Notes: generated by a model not told the origin, from the sequence alone. A stretch of 64,000 nt of DNA from Larkinella insperata (GCF_026248825.1 NZ_CP110973.1:186001-250000), one strand, 5' to 3'. Counted from the stretch's first letter, positions 16,485 to 25,499 are shown. Translations and numbers: made by a program.

Positions 16485-18173
16485 TTAGGAATACCGTTCC
16501 GTAATTGCTTTGGCGCGCTCGCGGGTTTCGGTGACCAACGGATGCACCGGCTGGGCAAGCGCTTCCAGTACGTCGGCAACGGTGTCCTTAAACAACAAAT
16601 TAAGCGGTAATTCGTGCCGTTCCTGCGCGGTTTTTAGGACGACAACGGGCTTGGCCTGCCCCTGTGCAGCGTGTTGTCCGTACCAGGTCTTGGCCTCCTG
16701 CCAGGCGGCTTCCGCATCTTCGTTGGTCGTATCAACCACAAACTCCTCTGTCGGCAGGTGGCTATTTTTCCGATCCGCCATCCGAATATCCAGATCCGCC
16801 AATTGCTGACGCAGCCCAATGATGTCTTTGCCGGTCCGGATGCGTTCGCGCAGCGACTGACGGATGAAATAGGTAATGGCCTGCGTTACATTCAAACCGA
16901 TTTCCGCCATTTGTTTGAAAATAAGCGAAGTGGGCGACATGCCAGGAATCGTGTTGGGATCGTGGAGCAACACCCGCCCCGGTTTGTCGGCTTCGTCCGG
17001 CGTCAGAAAGCCGTCGATGCGGGCGCAGACGTTCATGCCCAGCTTCGTAAACACCTCCGCCACGTTGATCTGAATTTCCCGGTTGTGTTCCAGACTGGTA
17101 CCGACCGGAATCCGCTTCCGGGTGGTGCTGCCAGACTGGTATTTCGATTTGAAATCGAAACTCGTGACGTTGTAAATTTCGGTTGGCGGCAGGGCAACCG
17201 CCGTTCCGTCGTCGTCCTGAATGACCCCACACGAAAATTCCTGACCGCTGATAAATTCCTCAAACAGCACATCGTCTTCGGAATTAACCGACGCAATCAC
17301 CAGCGATTGATAACCAGATTCCGCCCACGAGTTTGCTTTTTCCAGCAGGGTTTTGGGGTGATGAATCACCTCGCCGGTTTCCTCAATGACCACGGGGTAA
17401 CCAATGCCCGAATCCAATTCCGTTGTCGCCTGGACAAAAGCTATTTTTTCGTTTTCAGCCAGCTGCTGCCAGCTAGTCAGCTCTATTTTCTGCCGGAAAA
17501 AACATTGATCCACGGCCCGTATAAACTGGTTCAGATCGTTTTCCCGCACAATCACGACCCCGATTGACGACCCCTGATGGGGTGCTTTCACCACTATAGG
17601 CAGTCCCAGCCTACTTTGCAGCGACTCGAAAACGCCCGCCTTGTCGGCCTGATTCCAGGCCGGACGGCTAATTGTGGATGTCTTTTTATCCTGTTTATTA
17701 ACGAGCGCAATGAGTTCGTTTTGCAGGATTTTATTAATGCCCACGGCTGATCCCATCAGTCCCGGCCCGCTGTACGGTATTTTGTACCATTCCAGCAGAC
17801 CCTGGATGCTGCCGTCTTCGCAGTCCGGCCCGTGCATCGCCAGAAAGACGAAATCAAAATGCTGCCTGAATTCCTGCGGTTGTATTCGCTGCCCAATTGT
17901 GCTAATTTCCGTTTCCCGTTCTTCGGCCGATAGCCCGGCCAGCGACTCAATGTACACGCTGAAACGGCTGTCCGTCTGCCGCGGGTAAAAGGACCGGATG
18001 GAGCTTTTAGCAAGAAGTTCTTCCCGAATCAGGATGAAGTTGCCCAATCCGTCGACAAACACCATGACGGGCTGGAATAACGTTTTATCAATGTGAGTGA
18101 GGGCCGTGCGACCACCGGCAAATGAGACTTCCCGTTCGCGCGACGGGCCACCGAAGAAGATTCCTATTTTCAT
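16485..18173 (-). CDS. D-alanine-D-alanine ligase-like ATP-grasp protein, extended
   Basis: 562 residues, against about 310-370 for typical Ddl. The N-terminal domain has GIFFGGPSREREVSF and FVFLAMHGPDCEDGSIQGLL; the ATP-grasp core has PIVVKAPHQGSSIGV, FEEFISGQEFSCGV and the C-terminal metal site LLHDPNTIPGMSPTS. The core therefore looks intact. The extra length comes from an insertion at about 220-300 and a tail of about 110 residues after 450 that is helical and matches nothing I know. It may make D-Ala-D-Ala for peptidoglycan or a related dipeptide. Translational neighbour: the SDR at 15677. Confidence 0.75.
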   Translation of the reverse strand: MKIGIFFGGPSREREVSFAGGRTALTHIDKTLFQPVMVFVDGLGNFILIREELLAKSSIRSFYPRQTDSRFSVYIESLAGLSAEERETEISTIGQRIQPQEFRQHFDFVFLAMHGPDCEDGSIQGLLEWYKIPYSGPGLMGSAVGINKILQNELIALVNKQDKKTSTISRPAWNQADKAGVFESLQSRLGLPIVVKAPHQGSSIGVVIVRENDLNQFIRAVDQCFFRQKIELTSWQQLAENEKIAFVQATTELDSGIGYPVVIEETGEVIHHPKTLLEKANSWAESGYQSLVIASVNSEDDVLFEEFISGQEFSCGVIQDDDGTAVALPPTEIYNVTSFDFKSKYQSGSTTRKRIPVGTSLEHNREIQINVAEVFTKLGMNVCARIDGFLTPDEADKPGRVLLHDPNTIPGMSPTSLIFKQMAEIGLNVTQAITYFIRQSLRERIRTGKDIIGLRQQLADLDIRMADRKNSHLPTEEFVVDTTNEDAEAAWQEAKTWYGQHAAQGQAKPVVVLKTAQERHELPLNLLFKDTVADVLEALAQPVHPLVTETRERAKAITERYS

Positions 18174-18292
18174 TTTGTGTACCCACAGATTCTAGTCTGT
18201 GAGGTTCTGGTAAGCTTATTGAATGAATTGAAGACCCAGCTAAAAGCCCGCGCGGGTCGGCTGCGCGGTCCGTGGGTGTGGGCGCAAAATAA

Positions 18293-18325
18293 CAAAAAAG
18301 CCGCTAATCCGAGGGACTAGCGGCT
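18293..18325 (-). terminator. Terminator of the GSCFA-mrp-nifU unit
   Basis: 8-bp stem (18299-18306 with 18318-18325), T-rich tail on the minus strand, 39 bases past the nifU stop. Confidence 0.8.
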
Positions 18326-18363
18326 AAACTCTTCAAACGCGAATTGTATAGACGATTTATATC

Positions 18364-18630
18364 TTAAAACGCCGGGGTCAAATTTGTTGCTTCTACCCGC
18401 GAAACCTCCGGAACGGCTTTCAAAATAGCCTCTTCCAGACCCGCCTTAAACGTCATCGCCGACATCGGACAGGTTCCGCAGGCGCCGACCAGCTCCAGAC
18501 GAACCACTTTGTCGTTCGTCACTTCCAGCACTTTTACATTGCCGCCATCCGCTTCCAGATACGGGCGAATACCGTTCAGTGCCGACTCAACTCGGTTTAG
18601 TAATAATTCGTTATCGGTTGCTGTTCCCAT
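18364..18630 (-). CDS. NifU C-terminal domain Fe-S scaffold protein
   Basis: 88 residues, a stand-alone Nfu domain. RPYLEADGGNVKVLEV and the cluster-binding CxxC at C51/C54 (GACGTCPMS) are intact. It binds and delivers a [4Fe-4S] cluster during iron-sulfur assembly. It follows mrp on the same strand by 65 bases, and both are Fe-S carriers, so they probably act in one pathway. Confidence 0.92.
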   Translation of the reverse strand: MGTATDNELLLNRVESALNGIRPYLEADGGNVKVLEVTNDKVVRLELVGACGTCPMSAMTFKAGLEEAILKAVPEVSRVEATNLTPAF

Positions 18631-18695
18631 TCTCGACGTAGTATATGACTGATGGTAAAAATACGCTTTTTCCTTCTTTAATCCAATAAAAAGGT

Positions 18696-19805
18696 TTATT
18701 GCCGGACAATTTCGACCGGACGGGTCTTCTCCAGAGTGGCATTGCGAACCGAAATCTGCTGCGCCAGGGCTTCAGCCGCCGACCGAAACGCGCCTGATGT
18801 GATGGGGTCGTTTTCGGTTACAACGGGTTTCCCTTCGTCGCCCGCTTCCCGAATGCTTTGCACCAGCGGAATCTGACCCAGCAGGGGCACATCGTACTTA
18901 TCGGCCAGTAGCTGCCCTCCCCCTTTGCCAAAAATATGGTATTTTGAATCCGGCAATTCGGCGGGGGTAAAATACGCCATATTTTCAATGACACCCAGCA
19001 CCGGCACGTTGATTTGCGGTTGCCGGAACATCGCCAGCCCTTTCGTAGCGTCGGCCAAGGCTACCTTCTGCGGAGTGGTTACAATAACGGCTCCTGTCAC
19101 GGGCACGGTTTGCACCAGCGTCAGGTGAATGTCGCTCGTTCCCGGCGGCAGGTCAATCAGCAGGTAATCGAGTTCGCCCCAGTAAGTATCCGCAAAGAAC
19201 TGCCGCAGCGCCTGGCTTGCCATCGGCCCCCGCCAGACAATGGCATTATCGCGGGGCGTCAGGAAACCAATCGACATCAGCTTAACGCCAAACTGCCGGA
19301 TGGGTTGCAGCATGTTTTTGCCTTCAACCTGTCCAACGGCGGGTTGCAGTTCCTCCGCGCCAAACATAACGGGAATCGAGGGGCCGAAAATATCGGCGTC
19401 GATGATGCCCACTTTTGCGCCGGATTTGTGCAGCGCCACCGCCAGGTTGGCCGTTACGGTTGATTTACCAACCCCACCTTTTCCGGAAGCAACGGCAATG
19501 ATGTTTTTAACACCCGGCAAAACCGGCGCATTAAAACGCGTCGAGCTTACGTCGGCCGTCAGATTAACAATTACTTCGATATCGGGGCCAATATACGTAT
19601 GGATAGCATCGACGCACCGTTTGCGAATCAGTTCTTTCAACGGACAGGCCGGTGTGGTCAAAACCACCGTAAACCGAACCTGATCTACGCCTAATTCAAT
19701 GTCTTTTACCATATTAAGCGTAACCAGATCACGCTTCAAATCGGGTTCTTCGACGTGCCCAAGGGCGCTTAATACGGCTTCTTTTGTGAGTCTGTAGGTT
19801 GACAT
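18696..19805 (-). CDS. mrp: Mrp/NBP35-family ATP-binding protein
   Basis: 369 residues: N-terminal DUF59/MIP18 domain (about 1-85), then a P-loop ATPase with deviant Walker A ASGKGGVGKSTV, IDADIFGPSIP and LIDLPPGTSDIHL. It acts in Fe-S cluster loading or transfer. The CxxC pair that bridges a cluster in many Mrp proteins is not visible around ENMAYFTPAELPDSK. It is preceded by GSCFA (31-base gap) and followed by nifU. Confidence 0.92.
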   Translation of the reverse strand: MSTYRLTKEAVLSALGHVEEPDLKRDLVTLNMVKDIELGVDQVRFTVVLTTPACPLKELIRKRCVDAIHTYIGPDIEVIVNLTADVSSTRFNAPVLPGVKNIIAVASGKGGVGKSTVTANLAVALHKSGAKVGIIDADIFGPSIPVMFGAEELQPAVGQVEGKNMLQPIRQFGVKLMSIGFLTPRDNAIVWRGPMASQALRQFFADTYWGELDYLLIDLPPGTSDIHLTLVQTVPVTGAVIVTTPQKVALADATKGLAMFRQPQINVPVLGVIENMAYFTPAELPDSKYHIFGKGGGQLLADKYDVPLLGQIPLVQSIREAGDEGKPVVTENDPITSGAFRSAAEALAQQISVRNATLEKTRPVEIVRQ

Positions 19806-19836
19806 ACTGTGCAGTTACTGTAGGGTGAACAGCGAA

Positions 19837-20850
19837 TCAGGCAGCCTGGTTCGCTCCAGGGTCAATCGTTTGAAACGCCCGCAGGCGACGCTCTACCTCT
19901 TTTATCTCCTGGCTGACATCCGCTTTTCGGGCGAACACTTCCAATTGTTTCAACAAGCTTTCCAAAAACCGCCGGTGCGACTCCGTTCCTTCGTGGAAGG
20001 GTCGATGCGCCAGTGCTTTCCGGAGGTTTTGCCGGCCGGTAATGAATCCGCGAAGTTCGTCATCAAACGCGCATCCGGCAAATTTTTCAAAAATATAGGT
20101 TTCGGCGACGGTATTGGGATGGATCAGATCGGCTTCGTAAAACCGGTAGTCCCGCAGATCGTCCATCATGATCTCGTACGCCGGGAAATAATGCACCTGC
20201 TCGTTCCAAACCGTCAACTCATGGCTAACCGCCCGCAGAATTGATTTGCTGGCCTGATTGACCGGCAACGAATCTTTCGTGTGGCGAACCGGGCTGACCG
20301 TCAGCAGAAATTGCAGGTCGGGATTAGCCTGCTTCAAGGTTTTCACCAGACCCTTCAGCGTTCCCTGGACGTGCTCGTAGGCATACAGGTATTTTTCAAA
20401 CAGGAAACCCGGCATCTTATGGCAATTGGCCACAACCTTGCCGGTTTCCAGGTGCCGGTAAACAACCGACGTGCCCAGCGTCAGGACCAGCCAGTCAGCG
20501 GTTTTCAAGGCTAGACCGGTCTGGGCCAAGCACTCCGTCAGACGGCGGTGCAGTTCCTCCCGGGAGTGGCCCCAAAGCGACGAATGAAAATCGTAGTGAA
20601 ACCACAGGCCGTCGCGCTCCACGTACAAATCCGGATCCGGTTCAGCATCCAGCAGAGCCGCCCGCAGGAGTTTATCGATCGATACCGGGTTGAACAGCGT
20701 CCCGAACGGATTGCTCAGCACGTTCACCTTGTTATCGGCCAGCTGGCGACCCAGCACCTCAGCAAAACAGGATCCAATAGTCACGATCTGGCTCTGCGGC
20801 CGGATCAGAACCGGGAGTTTTTCCGGTGTTAGTTCAGTACGAAAGTCCAT
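19837..20850 (-). CDS. GSCFA domain-containing protein
   Basis: 337 residues. The name-giving motif is present as TIGSCFAEVLGRQL near residue 26, with downstream LTLGTSVVY, LLTVSPVRHTKDS and DLIHPNTVAETYIFEKF. This is the SGNH-hydrolase-like layout of the family (Ser in the GSC block, His in HPN). Substrate unknown; no signal peptide, so cytosolic. First gene of the unit with mrp and nifU. Confidence 0.9.
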   Translation of the reverse strand: MDFRTELTPEKLPVLIRPQSQIVTIGSCFAEVLGRQLADNKVNVLSNPFGTLFNPVSIDKLLRAALLDAEPDPDLYVERDGLWFHYDFHSSLWGHSREELHRRLTECLAQTGLALKTADWLVLTLGTSVVYRHLETGKVVANCHKMPGFLFEKYLYAYEHVQGTLKGLVKTLKQANPDLQFLLTVSPVRHTKDSLPVNQASKSILRAVSHELTVWNEQVHYFPAYEIMMDDLRDYRFYEADLIHPNTVAETYIFEKFAGCAFDDELRGFITGRQNLRKALAHRPFHEGTESHRRFLESLLKQLEVFARKADVSQEIKEVERRLRAFQTIDPGANQAA

Positions 20851-20860
20851 ACTGTAACAA

Positions 20861-20892
20861 CAAAAAAGCGGCCCGAAAAAGTCCGGACCGCT
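20861..20892 (-). terminator. Terminator of the rpsF-rpsR-rplI operon
   Basis: Stem aagcggcc / ggaccgctt (20866-20873 with 20884-20892, one mismatch) with a TTTTTTG run on the minus strand after rplI. Confidence 0.75.
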
Positions 20893-20932
20893 TCAATTTA
20901 TTTCATAAAACAAGACACTGAAGATCAGCAGC

Positions 20933-21373
20933 TTACTCAGCCACTACTTCGAATTTAACCGTCTGTTTTACATCCTTGTGCAGGTTGATAACGGCGTTGT
21001 AGCTACCCAGCACTTTGGCTTCGTCGATCGTGATTTTTTTCCGGTCGATATCGTAGCCTTTTTCTTTCAGGGCGTCCGCTACCTGCGTGTTGGTAACGCG
21101 ACCGAAAATTTTTCCGCTCTCGCCCGCTTTTGCCGGAACGGTCAGCGCTAGTTGACCCAATGCTTCGGCCAGGGCCAGGGCATCGTTCTTCAATTTTTCA
21201 GCTTTGTGAGCGGCTTGCCGAATGTTTTCAGCAACCACTTTTTTATTTGATTCCGTTGCCATCACAGCAAAACCTTGCGGAATCAGGTAGTTACGGCCGT
21301 AGCCAGGTTTTACGTCAACCGTATCGTTCTTAAAACCCAGTCCGGCAATGTCGGTTTTCAGTATGATTTGCAT
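20933..21373 (-). CDS. rplI: Ribosomal protein L9
   Basis: 146 residues. The N-terminal domain has the L9 signature GLGFKNDTVDVKPGYGRNYL (about 11-30) followed by the long connecting helix and a C-terminal domain ending VKFEVVAE. It binds 23S rRNA on the large subunit near the L1 stalk. Third gene of the S6-S18-L9 operon. Confidence 0.97.
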   Translation of the reverse strand: MQIILKTDIAGLGFKNDTVDVKPGYGRNYLIPQGFAVMATESNKKVVAENIRQAAHKAEKLKNDALALAEALGQLALTVPAKAGESGKIFGRVTNTQVADALKEKGYDIDRKKITIDEAKVLGSYNAVINLHKDVKQTVKFEVVAE

Positions 21374-21442
21374 GATTGTAAATGAGTTGTCAGTTTTTAG
21401 TATACGATTGACGGGTTTAGCCGAAAACCGTATACCACAAAC

Positions 21443-21694
21443 TTATTTCAATGAATCGCCTACGTAAGGTAACAAAGCCAGGTGACGGGCCCGCTTAACG
21501 GCCTGACCCACTTTGCGCTGGAATTTCAGGCTCGTACCGGTGATCCGCCGGGGCAGGATTTTACCCTGTTCGTTCAACAACTTCAATAGGAAGTTGGGAT
21601 CTTTGTAGTCGATGTATTTGATACCGGACTTTTTGAAACGGCAGTATTTCTTGCGGTTTTCGTTTTTGCTAACGGGTTCGTTCTGCAGACTCAT
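21443..21694 (-). CDS. rpsR: Ribosomal protein S18
   Basis: 83 residues. The core KYCRFKKSGIKYIDYKDPNF and RITGTSLKFQRKVGQAVKRA are typical; it pairs with S6 on the 30S platform. It begins two bases after the rpsF stop. No ssb or priB gene lies between them, as usual for Bacteroidota. Confidence 0.97.
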   Translation of the reverse strand: MSLQNEPVSKNENRKKYCRFKKSGIKYIDYKDPNFLLKLLNEQGKILPRRITGTSLKFQRKVGQAVKRARHLALLPYVGDSLK

Positions 21695-21696
21695 GA

Positions 21697-22080
21697 TTAT
21701 TTGGCCTCCTCTCCTGCTTTTTCAGTTTGTTGTTTGTTTTTCCCCAGTTGACCTTTCCGACGACGCTCGTTGTAAGCAAGAGCGTGCTTGTCAAGAACGG
21801 TAGTCAGGTAGCGAATCACACGCTCATCCCGACGGAATTCAACGTCCAGCGCACCAGGAACTTTCGTCTCAGACGAAAATTCAAACAGGAAGTAGTAACC
21901 CGTGTTTTTGTGTTGGATCGGATACGCCAGTTTGCGCAGACCCATACTTTCTTCATTTACAATTTCCGCACCGTTGTCGGTTAAAACTTTGCGGAACTTG
22001 TCGACGGTGTCCTTTATCTGAGCTTCAGATAAAACGGGAGTTAAAATGAACACCGTCTCATAGTTCTTTGTGAACTGCAT
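21697..22080 (-). CDS. rpsF: Ribosomal protein S6
   Basis: 127 residues: NYETVFILTPVLSEAQ start, GLRKLAYPIQHKNTGYYFLF and RDERVIRYLTTVLDKHA, with a lysine-rich C-terminal tail beyond the fold. Component of the 30S platform, partner of S18. First gene of the operon, with a good promoter box at 22122. Confidence 0.97.
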   Translation of the reverse strand: MQFTKNYETVFILTPVLSEAQIKDTVDKFRKVLTDNGAEIVNEESMGLRKLAYPIQHKNTGYYFLFEFSSETKVPGALDVEFRRDERVIRYLTTVLDKHALAYNERRRKGQLGKNKQQTEKAGEEAK

Positions 22081-22121
22081 GATAATTGTGTTAAATGGAT
22101 AATGGTTTCAAAATGAGGACG

Positions 22122-22129
22122 CAAAGGTA
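22122..22129 (-). promoter_or_regulatory. -7 promoter element of the rpsF operon
   Basis: Reads TACCTTTG on the minus strand (TAnnTTTG), giving a leader of about 35 bases before rpsF. Confidence 0.6.
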
Positions 22130-22223
22130 ACAATAAAGGAGGAAAAGAGAAAGGGATGAAATGTTTTTTTTAGAAGCCTGTCTCCCTTTTCGTTTTCTCC
22201 TTCGCTTCTTCCGGTTTCACGGC

Positions 22224-23168
22224 TTATTTGACCGTAAAATCGCCCTGACCGATTCTGAAACCTTCCGAATACAGCTCAATCTGGTGCGTTCCTTCCTTGA
22301 AAGGAATGTTGCCGCGCCCGTACACAAAGGTGACCTGCTGGCCTGAATTGTCGTAGCTGATGGTTTGCTTCGCCGTGTAGACCATTTCCTGGCCGCTGTA
22401 GATAAACTGCCCGGAGCCGGTAGCCATGTCCGCAATCACCGATCCGCTCGGGTCCAGAATTCGCAGGTAAATTTCTTTTTCATTCTGCTGGGCCAACGGG
22501 TTGGTCGACAGGCGGAACGCAATTTTCACTTTATCAATCCGCTTCGCCCGGTATTCGCCCCCATCGCTTTCCTTACCGCGCCGGTTGATGGCGTTCACCA
22601 CCAGATTTTCGGCTTTCAGGGCCGACCCAATAGTCACTTTCTCCGTCAGCTCCCGGTTTTGCTCCGAATACCGCGAAACCGTATCGGTCAGCGCCTGCCG
22701 TTCGTTTTTCAGGTTTGCGTTCTCCTGCGTTAAGGTCTGATTCTGGGAAGTCAGGATGCTGTTTTCTTCTTTTAGCTGCTCAATTTCCTTATCTTTCTCG
22801 CCCAGCAGCGCCAGGTAACTTTTGATTTTGGCCTCATATCTTCTGGCGTCGAAAGCCGCCACGTTCCGCAGGTTTCGTTTATCGATTTCGAGTTGTTCCT
22901 TTACTTTCAGCAGGGAATCCACCCGGCCGCCTAATGACTGGATTTCCGAAATTTTAGCATCCAGTTGAACCGATATGGAATCCAGCCGGGTTTTGGTTAC
23001 CAGCATTTCCTGGGTTTTATCGCTTAAAGTAGTTTGCTGATTTTTGTTGATTTGTCGTTCCTGGTAATAAAAATAAAGCAATAATAAATTCAGAGCGGCC
23101 AGGATTCCCAGGGCCACTAGTAAGTAGTTTTTACGATTGTTACGTCTGTCCTGGTTATACGATTCCAT
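22224..23168 (-). CDS. Membrane-anchored coiled-coil protein
   Basis: 314 residues. A basic N-terminus and one membrane helix (about 15-34) are followed by heptad-rich coiled coil (about 38-185: LKEENSILTSQNQTLTQENA and similar), then a globular beta-rich domain (about 190-314) with FRLSTNPLAQQNEKEIYLRI. I recognise it only as a conserved Cytophagales type often mis-annotated as SMC-like; it has no ATPase. The coil probably spans the periplasm with the beta domain distal. Divergent from yggS. Confidence 0.7.
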   Translation of the reverse strand: MESYNQDRRNNRKNYLLVALGILAALNLLLLYFYYQERQINKNQQTTLSDKTQEMLVTKTRLDSISVQLDAKISEIQSLGGRVDSLLKVKEQLEIDKRNLRNVAAFDARRYEAKIKSYLALLGEKDKEIEQLKEENSILTSQNQTLTQENANLKNERQALTDTVSRYSEQNRELTEKVTIGSALKAENLVVNAINRRGKESDGGEYRAKRIDKVKIAFRLSTNPLAQQNEKEIYLRILDPSGSVIADMATGSGQFIYSGQEMVYTAKQTISYDNSGQQVTFVYGRGNIPFKEGTHQIELYSEGFRIGQGDFTVK

Positions 23169-23346
23169 GGATGATATTACTTAATGGGATTGGTATTAGG
23201 AGCCGTAAAGTACGGGTTTCCGGGGCGTTTTTCAATGAAACCGCACATTATTCTTCATAATTTCCAGCCGGTCAGCAAGGTAAATTTCCATCCGGATAGT
23301 ATTGGTTGCATCCACTATCTTTACGGTCAAACTAAGTAACACCCCA

Positions 23347-24009
23347 ATGACAATTGCCGCCACTATTCAGCAGATCGAAGACCAACTGCCGGACCATACC
23401 AAGCTCATCGCCGTTACCAAAACGAAACCCGTCGCGCTGCTTCAGCAGGCTTACGATGCGGGTTGCCGGCGCTTCGGTGAAAACAAAGTGCAGGAGATGG
23501 TTGAGAAACAACCGCTGTTGCCCGCCGATGTTGAATGGCACCAGATTGGTCATCTGCAAACCAACAAGGTTAAATACATCGCCCCGTTTGTCAGCCTGAT
23601 TCACTCGGTCGATAGCCTGAAATTGCTTCAGGAGATCAACAAACAGGCGGCCCGTCACCAGCGCGTTATCGACTGCCTGCTGCAAATTCATATCGCGCAG
23701 GAAGAAACCAAATTTGGCTTTGACGAAGCGGAAGCCGAAGCCCTGCTGAACGGCCCCGAACTGGCGCCACTCTCCAACATCCGCATTGTGGGACTAATGG
23801 GCCTGGCGACCAACACCGATGACGAAGCTCAAATCCGCCGGGAGTTTCAGTCACTCCGGCAGCTCTATAACCGGCTGAGCAGTGTTCAACGCCCGAATGT
23901 TGCCTTTACCGAACTGTCGATGGGCATGAGCGGTGATTATTTGATCGCAATTGAAGAAGGCAGTACAATGGTACGGGTTGGAAGTGCGATATTTGGGGCA
24001 CGAAACTGA
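23347..24009 (+). CDS. YggS-family PLP homeostasis protein
   Basis: 220 residues from ATG 23347; an upstream ATG at 23302 adds 15 residues that do not align with the family. The PLP lysine is in LIAVTKTKP, followed by RRFGENKVQEMVEK, WHQIGHLQTNKVKY, GLMGLAT and LSMGMSGDYLIAIEEGSTMVRVG, all diagnostic of PLPBP. It buffers pyridoxal phosphate and amino-acid pools rather than catalysing a known reaction. A near-consensus box TATCTTTA lies at 23316-23323. It heads a run of four closely packed genes. Confidence 0.93.
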   Translation: MTIAATIQQIEDQLPDHTKLIAVTKTKPVALLQQAYDAGCRRFGENKVQEMVEKQPLLPADVEWHQIGHLQTNKVKYIAPFVSLIHSVDSLKLLQEINKQAARHQRVIDCLLQIHIAQEETKFGFDEAEAEALLNGPELAPLSNIRIVGLMGLATNTDDEAQIRREFQSLRQLYNRLSSVQRPNVAFTELSMGMSGDYLIAIEEGSTMVRVGSAIFGARN

Positions 24010-24024
24010 CAAAACCGTTCAACG

Positions 24025-24411
24025 ATGCATAAATTTTTCATTCAGTCCGGCGCCATACTGGGTTTTCTGGGCGTTGCGCTGGGCGCTTTCGGGGCGCATG
24101 CGCTGCGGGCTACGCTCGAACTTTCCAACCGGGCCGACACGTTCGAAACCGCCGTCAAATACCAGTTTTATCACGCCCTGGCTCTGGTCGCCATCGGAAT
24201 TCTGCTGCAGGTACCGGCCACGTCGGCGGAGTCGGCAAAATTTTACGGCTGGGCAGGCTACGCGTACCTGTTCGGCGTTATTATCTTTAGTGGGTCGCTC
24301 TACGCGATCTGTTTTACCGGAATCACCAAGTTTGGGGCCGTTGCGCCCATTGGTGGCTTGCTGATGCTGGCGGGCTGGGCGCTGCTGCTGATCGGCGGGC
24401 TGAAAAGCTAA
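24025..24411 (+). CDS. DUF423 membrane protein
   Basis: 128 residues, four membrane helices. ALGAFGAHALRATL, TAVKYQFYHALALVAIG and FSGSLYAICFTGI are the standard DUF423 (YgdD-like) landmarks. Function unknown; inner membrane. It starts 15 bases after yggS and ends six bases before the cytochrome gene. Confidence 0.9.
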   Translation: MHKFFIQSGAILGFLGVALGAFGAHALRATLELSNRADTFETAVKYQFYHALALVAIGILLQVPATSAESAKFYGWAGYAYLFGVIIFSGSLYAICFTGITKFGAVAPIGGLLMLAGWALLLIGGLKS

Positions 24412-24417
24412 CGAAAC

Positions 24418-24825
24418 ATGAAAACTCAGAGAGCAATTTTGGGCTTGACGGTCTTGCTGGCGGGCTGGCTGAGTTTGTCGGCGCTGACCGGGCCTTCGAC
24501 TCCCACGGTGTTGGACGGAACGCAAACGGCGGCTGATTCGCTCAAACACGACCCCAATACCGGCCTGGTGGTTGACGAGCGGCTGACGCTGGTGACGGCC
24601 CAGTGTACGGCCTGTCATTCCAGCAAACTGATTCTGCAAAACCGGTTCACCCGCGACGGCTGGAAGGAAAAAATTCGCTGGATGCAACGGACCCAGAAAC
24701 TCTGGGATTTGGGCGAATCCGAGCCGGTTATTCTGGATTACCTGGTAAACTATTACGGCCCCGAGCAAAAACCATTTGACGGACGCCGGAAACCACTTCC
24801 GGCGGTGCAGTGGTATAAATTGTAG
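24418..24825 (+). CDS. Monohaem c-type cytochrome
   Basis: 135 residues with an N-terminal export signal (hydrophobic about 6-24). One haem site, CTACH, lies near residues 62-66, followed by a helical WKEKIRWMQRTQKLW segment. The shape recalls the small cytochrome subunit of sulfite dehydrogenases (SorB-like), but no molybdopterin subunit is adjacent, so its electron donor is unknown. Periplasmic. In a row with DUF423 and the proline-rich gene. Confidence 0.8.
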   Translation: MKTQRAILGLTVLLAGWLSLSALTGPSTPTVLDGTQTAADSLKHDPNTGLVVDERLTLVTAQCTACHSSKLILQNRFTRDGWKEKIRWMQRTQKLWDLGESEPVILDYLVNYYGPEQKPFDGRRKPLPAVQWYKL

Positions 24826-24833
24826 TACAAAAC

Positions 24834-25499
24834 ATGAAGAAAAGCGCTTACCACTACCTTTTTGGGCAAGACACGCTGTATCAGACGGCGGACCCGGAAC
24901 CGATTGTCCGCAAACCGTCTCAGCCGGTTGCCCCAGTCGTTTCGCCCAAACCGGTGGCCAAAGAGCCTATAGTGGAGCAAGCCGTTGCGGAACGTGTCGT
25001 AGAATCGAACGAGCCCCCGGCGCAGCCGCCGATTGTACTGCCCGAGCCGGAGCCCGCCCCCGTGCCGGTCCTGGTAACCGAACCCGTAGAGGCCCCCGCC
25101 CCGCTTCCCATCCCTGAAATCCCCACTACCAGGCCGACAGTGGAGAAACCCAAAGTGCTGCTTCTGATTGACGAGGAACTAACGCCGGGGGAACTGATCT
25201 TTCTGGAAAATATCCTGAAAGCCATTAATCTGAACCTGGATGAAGTGGACATGCTGAACCTGGCCGGATCGGGTCTGGTGGATTTTCACGCAGTTCTGGA
25301 AAACAAGACGCTCCATCATTTTATCTCCTTCGGGGTTCCGTTCAAGACCATTCACCTGAACATCCAGATGGACCGTTACCAGCCCATCCGGATTTTTGGC
25401 ATCACCTTTCTGCTGGCCGATCCGCTCTCCGCCATCGAAGCCGACCAGAAACTGAAGCGCAAATTGTGGGCGGTGCTGAAGCAGGTATTTTTGGATTAA
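24834..25499 (+). CDS. Hypothetical protein with proline-rich linker
   Basis: 221 residues in three parts: a short start KKSAYHYLFGQD, a Pro/Val/Glu-rich low-complexity linker (about 22-100), and a compact C-terminal domain (about 105-221) ending ADQKLKRKLWAVLKQVFLD. That ending loosely resembles the DNA polymerase III psi (HolD) tail, a weak inference only. No signal peptide. Starts eight bases after the cytochrome gene. Confidence 0.6.
   Translation: MKKSAYHYLFGQDTLYQTADPEPIVRKPSQPVAPVVSPKPVAKEPIVEQAVAERVVESNEPPAQPPIVLPEPEPAPVPVLVTEPVEAPAPLPIPEIPTTRPTVEKPKVLLLIDEELTPGELIFLENILKAINLNLDEVDMLNLAGSGLVDFHAVLENKTLHHFISFGVPFKTIHLNIQMDRYQPIRIFGITFLLADPLSAIEADQKLKRKLWAVLKQVFLD

Noticed and set aside
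24019..24768. Open frame of about 249 codons on the minus strand
   Set aside because: Opposite DUF423 and the cytochrome gene, both of which have clear family matches.
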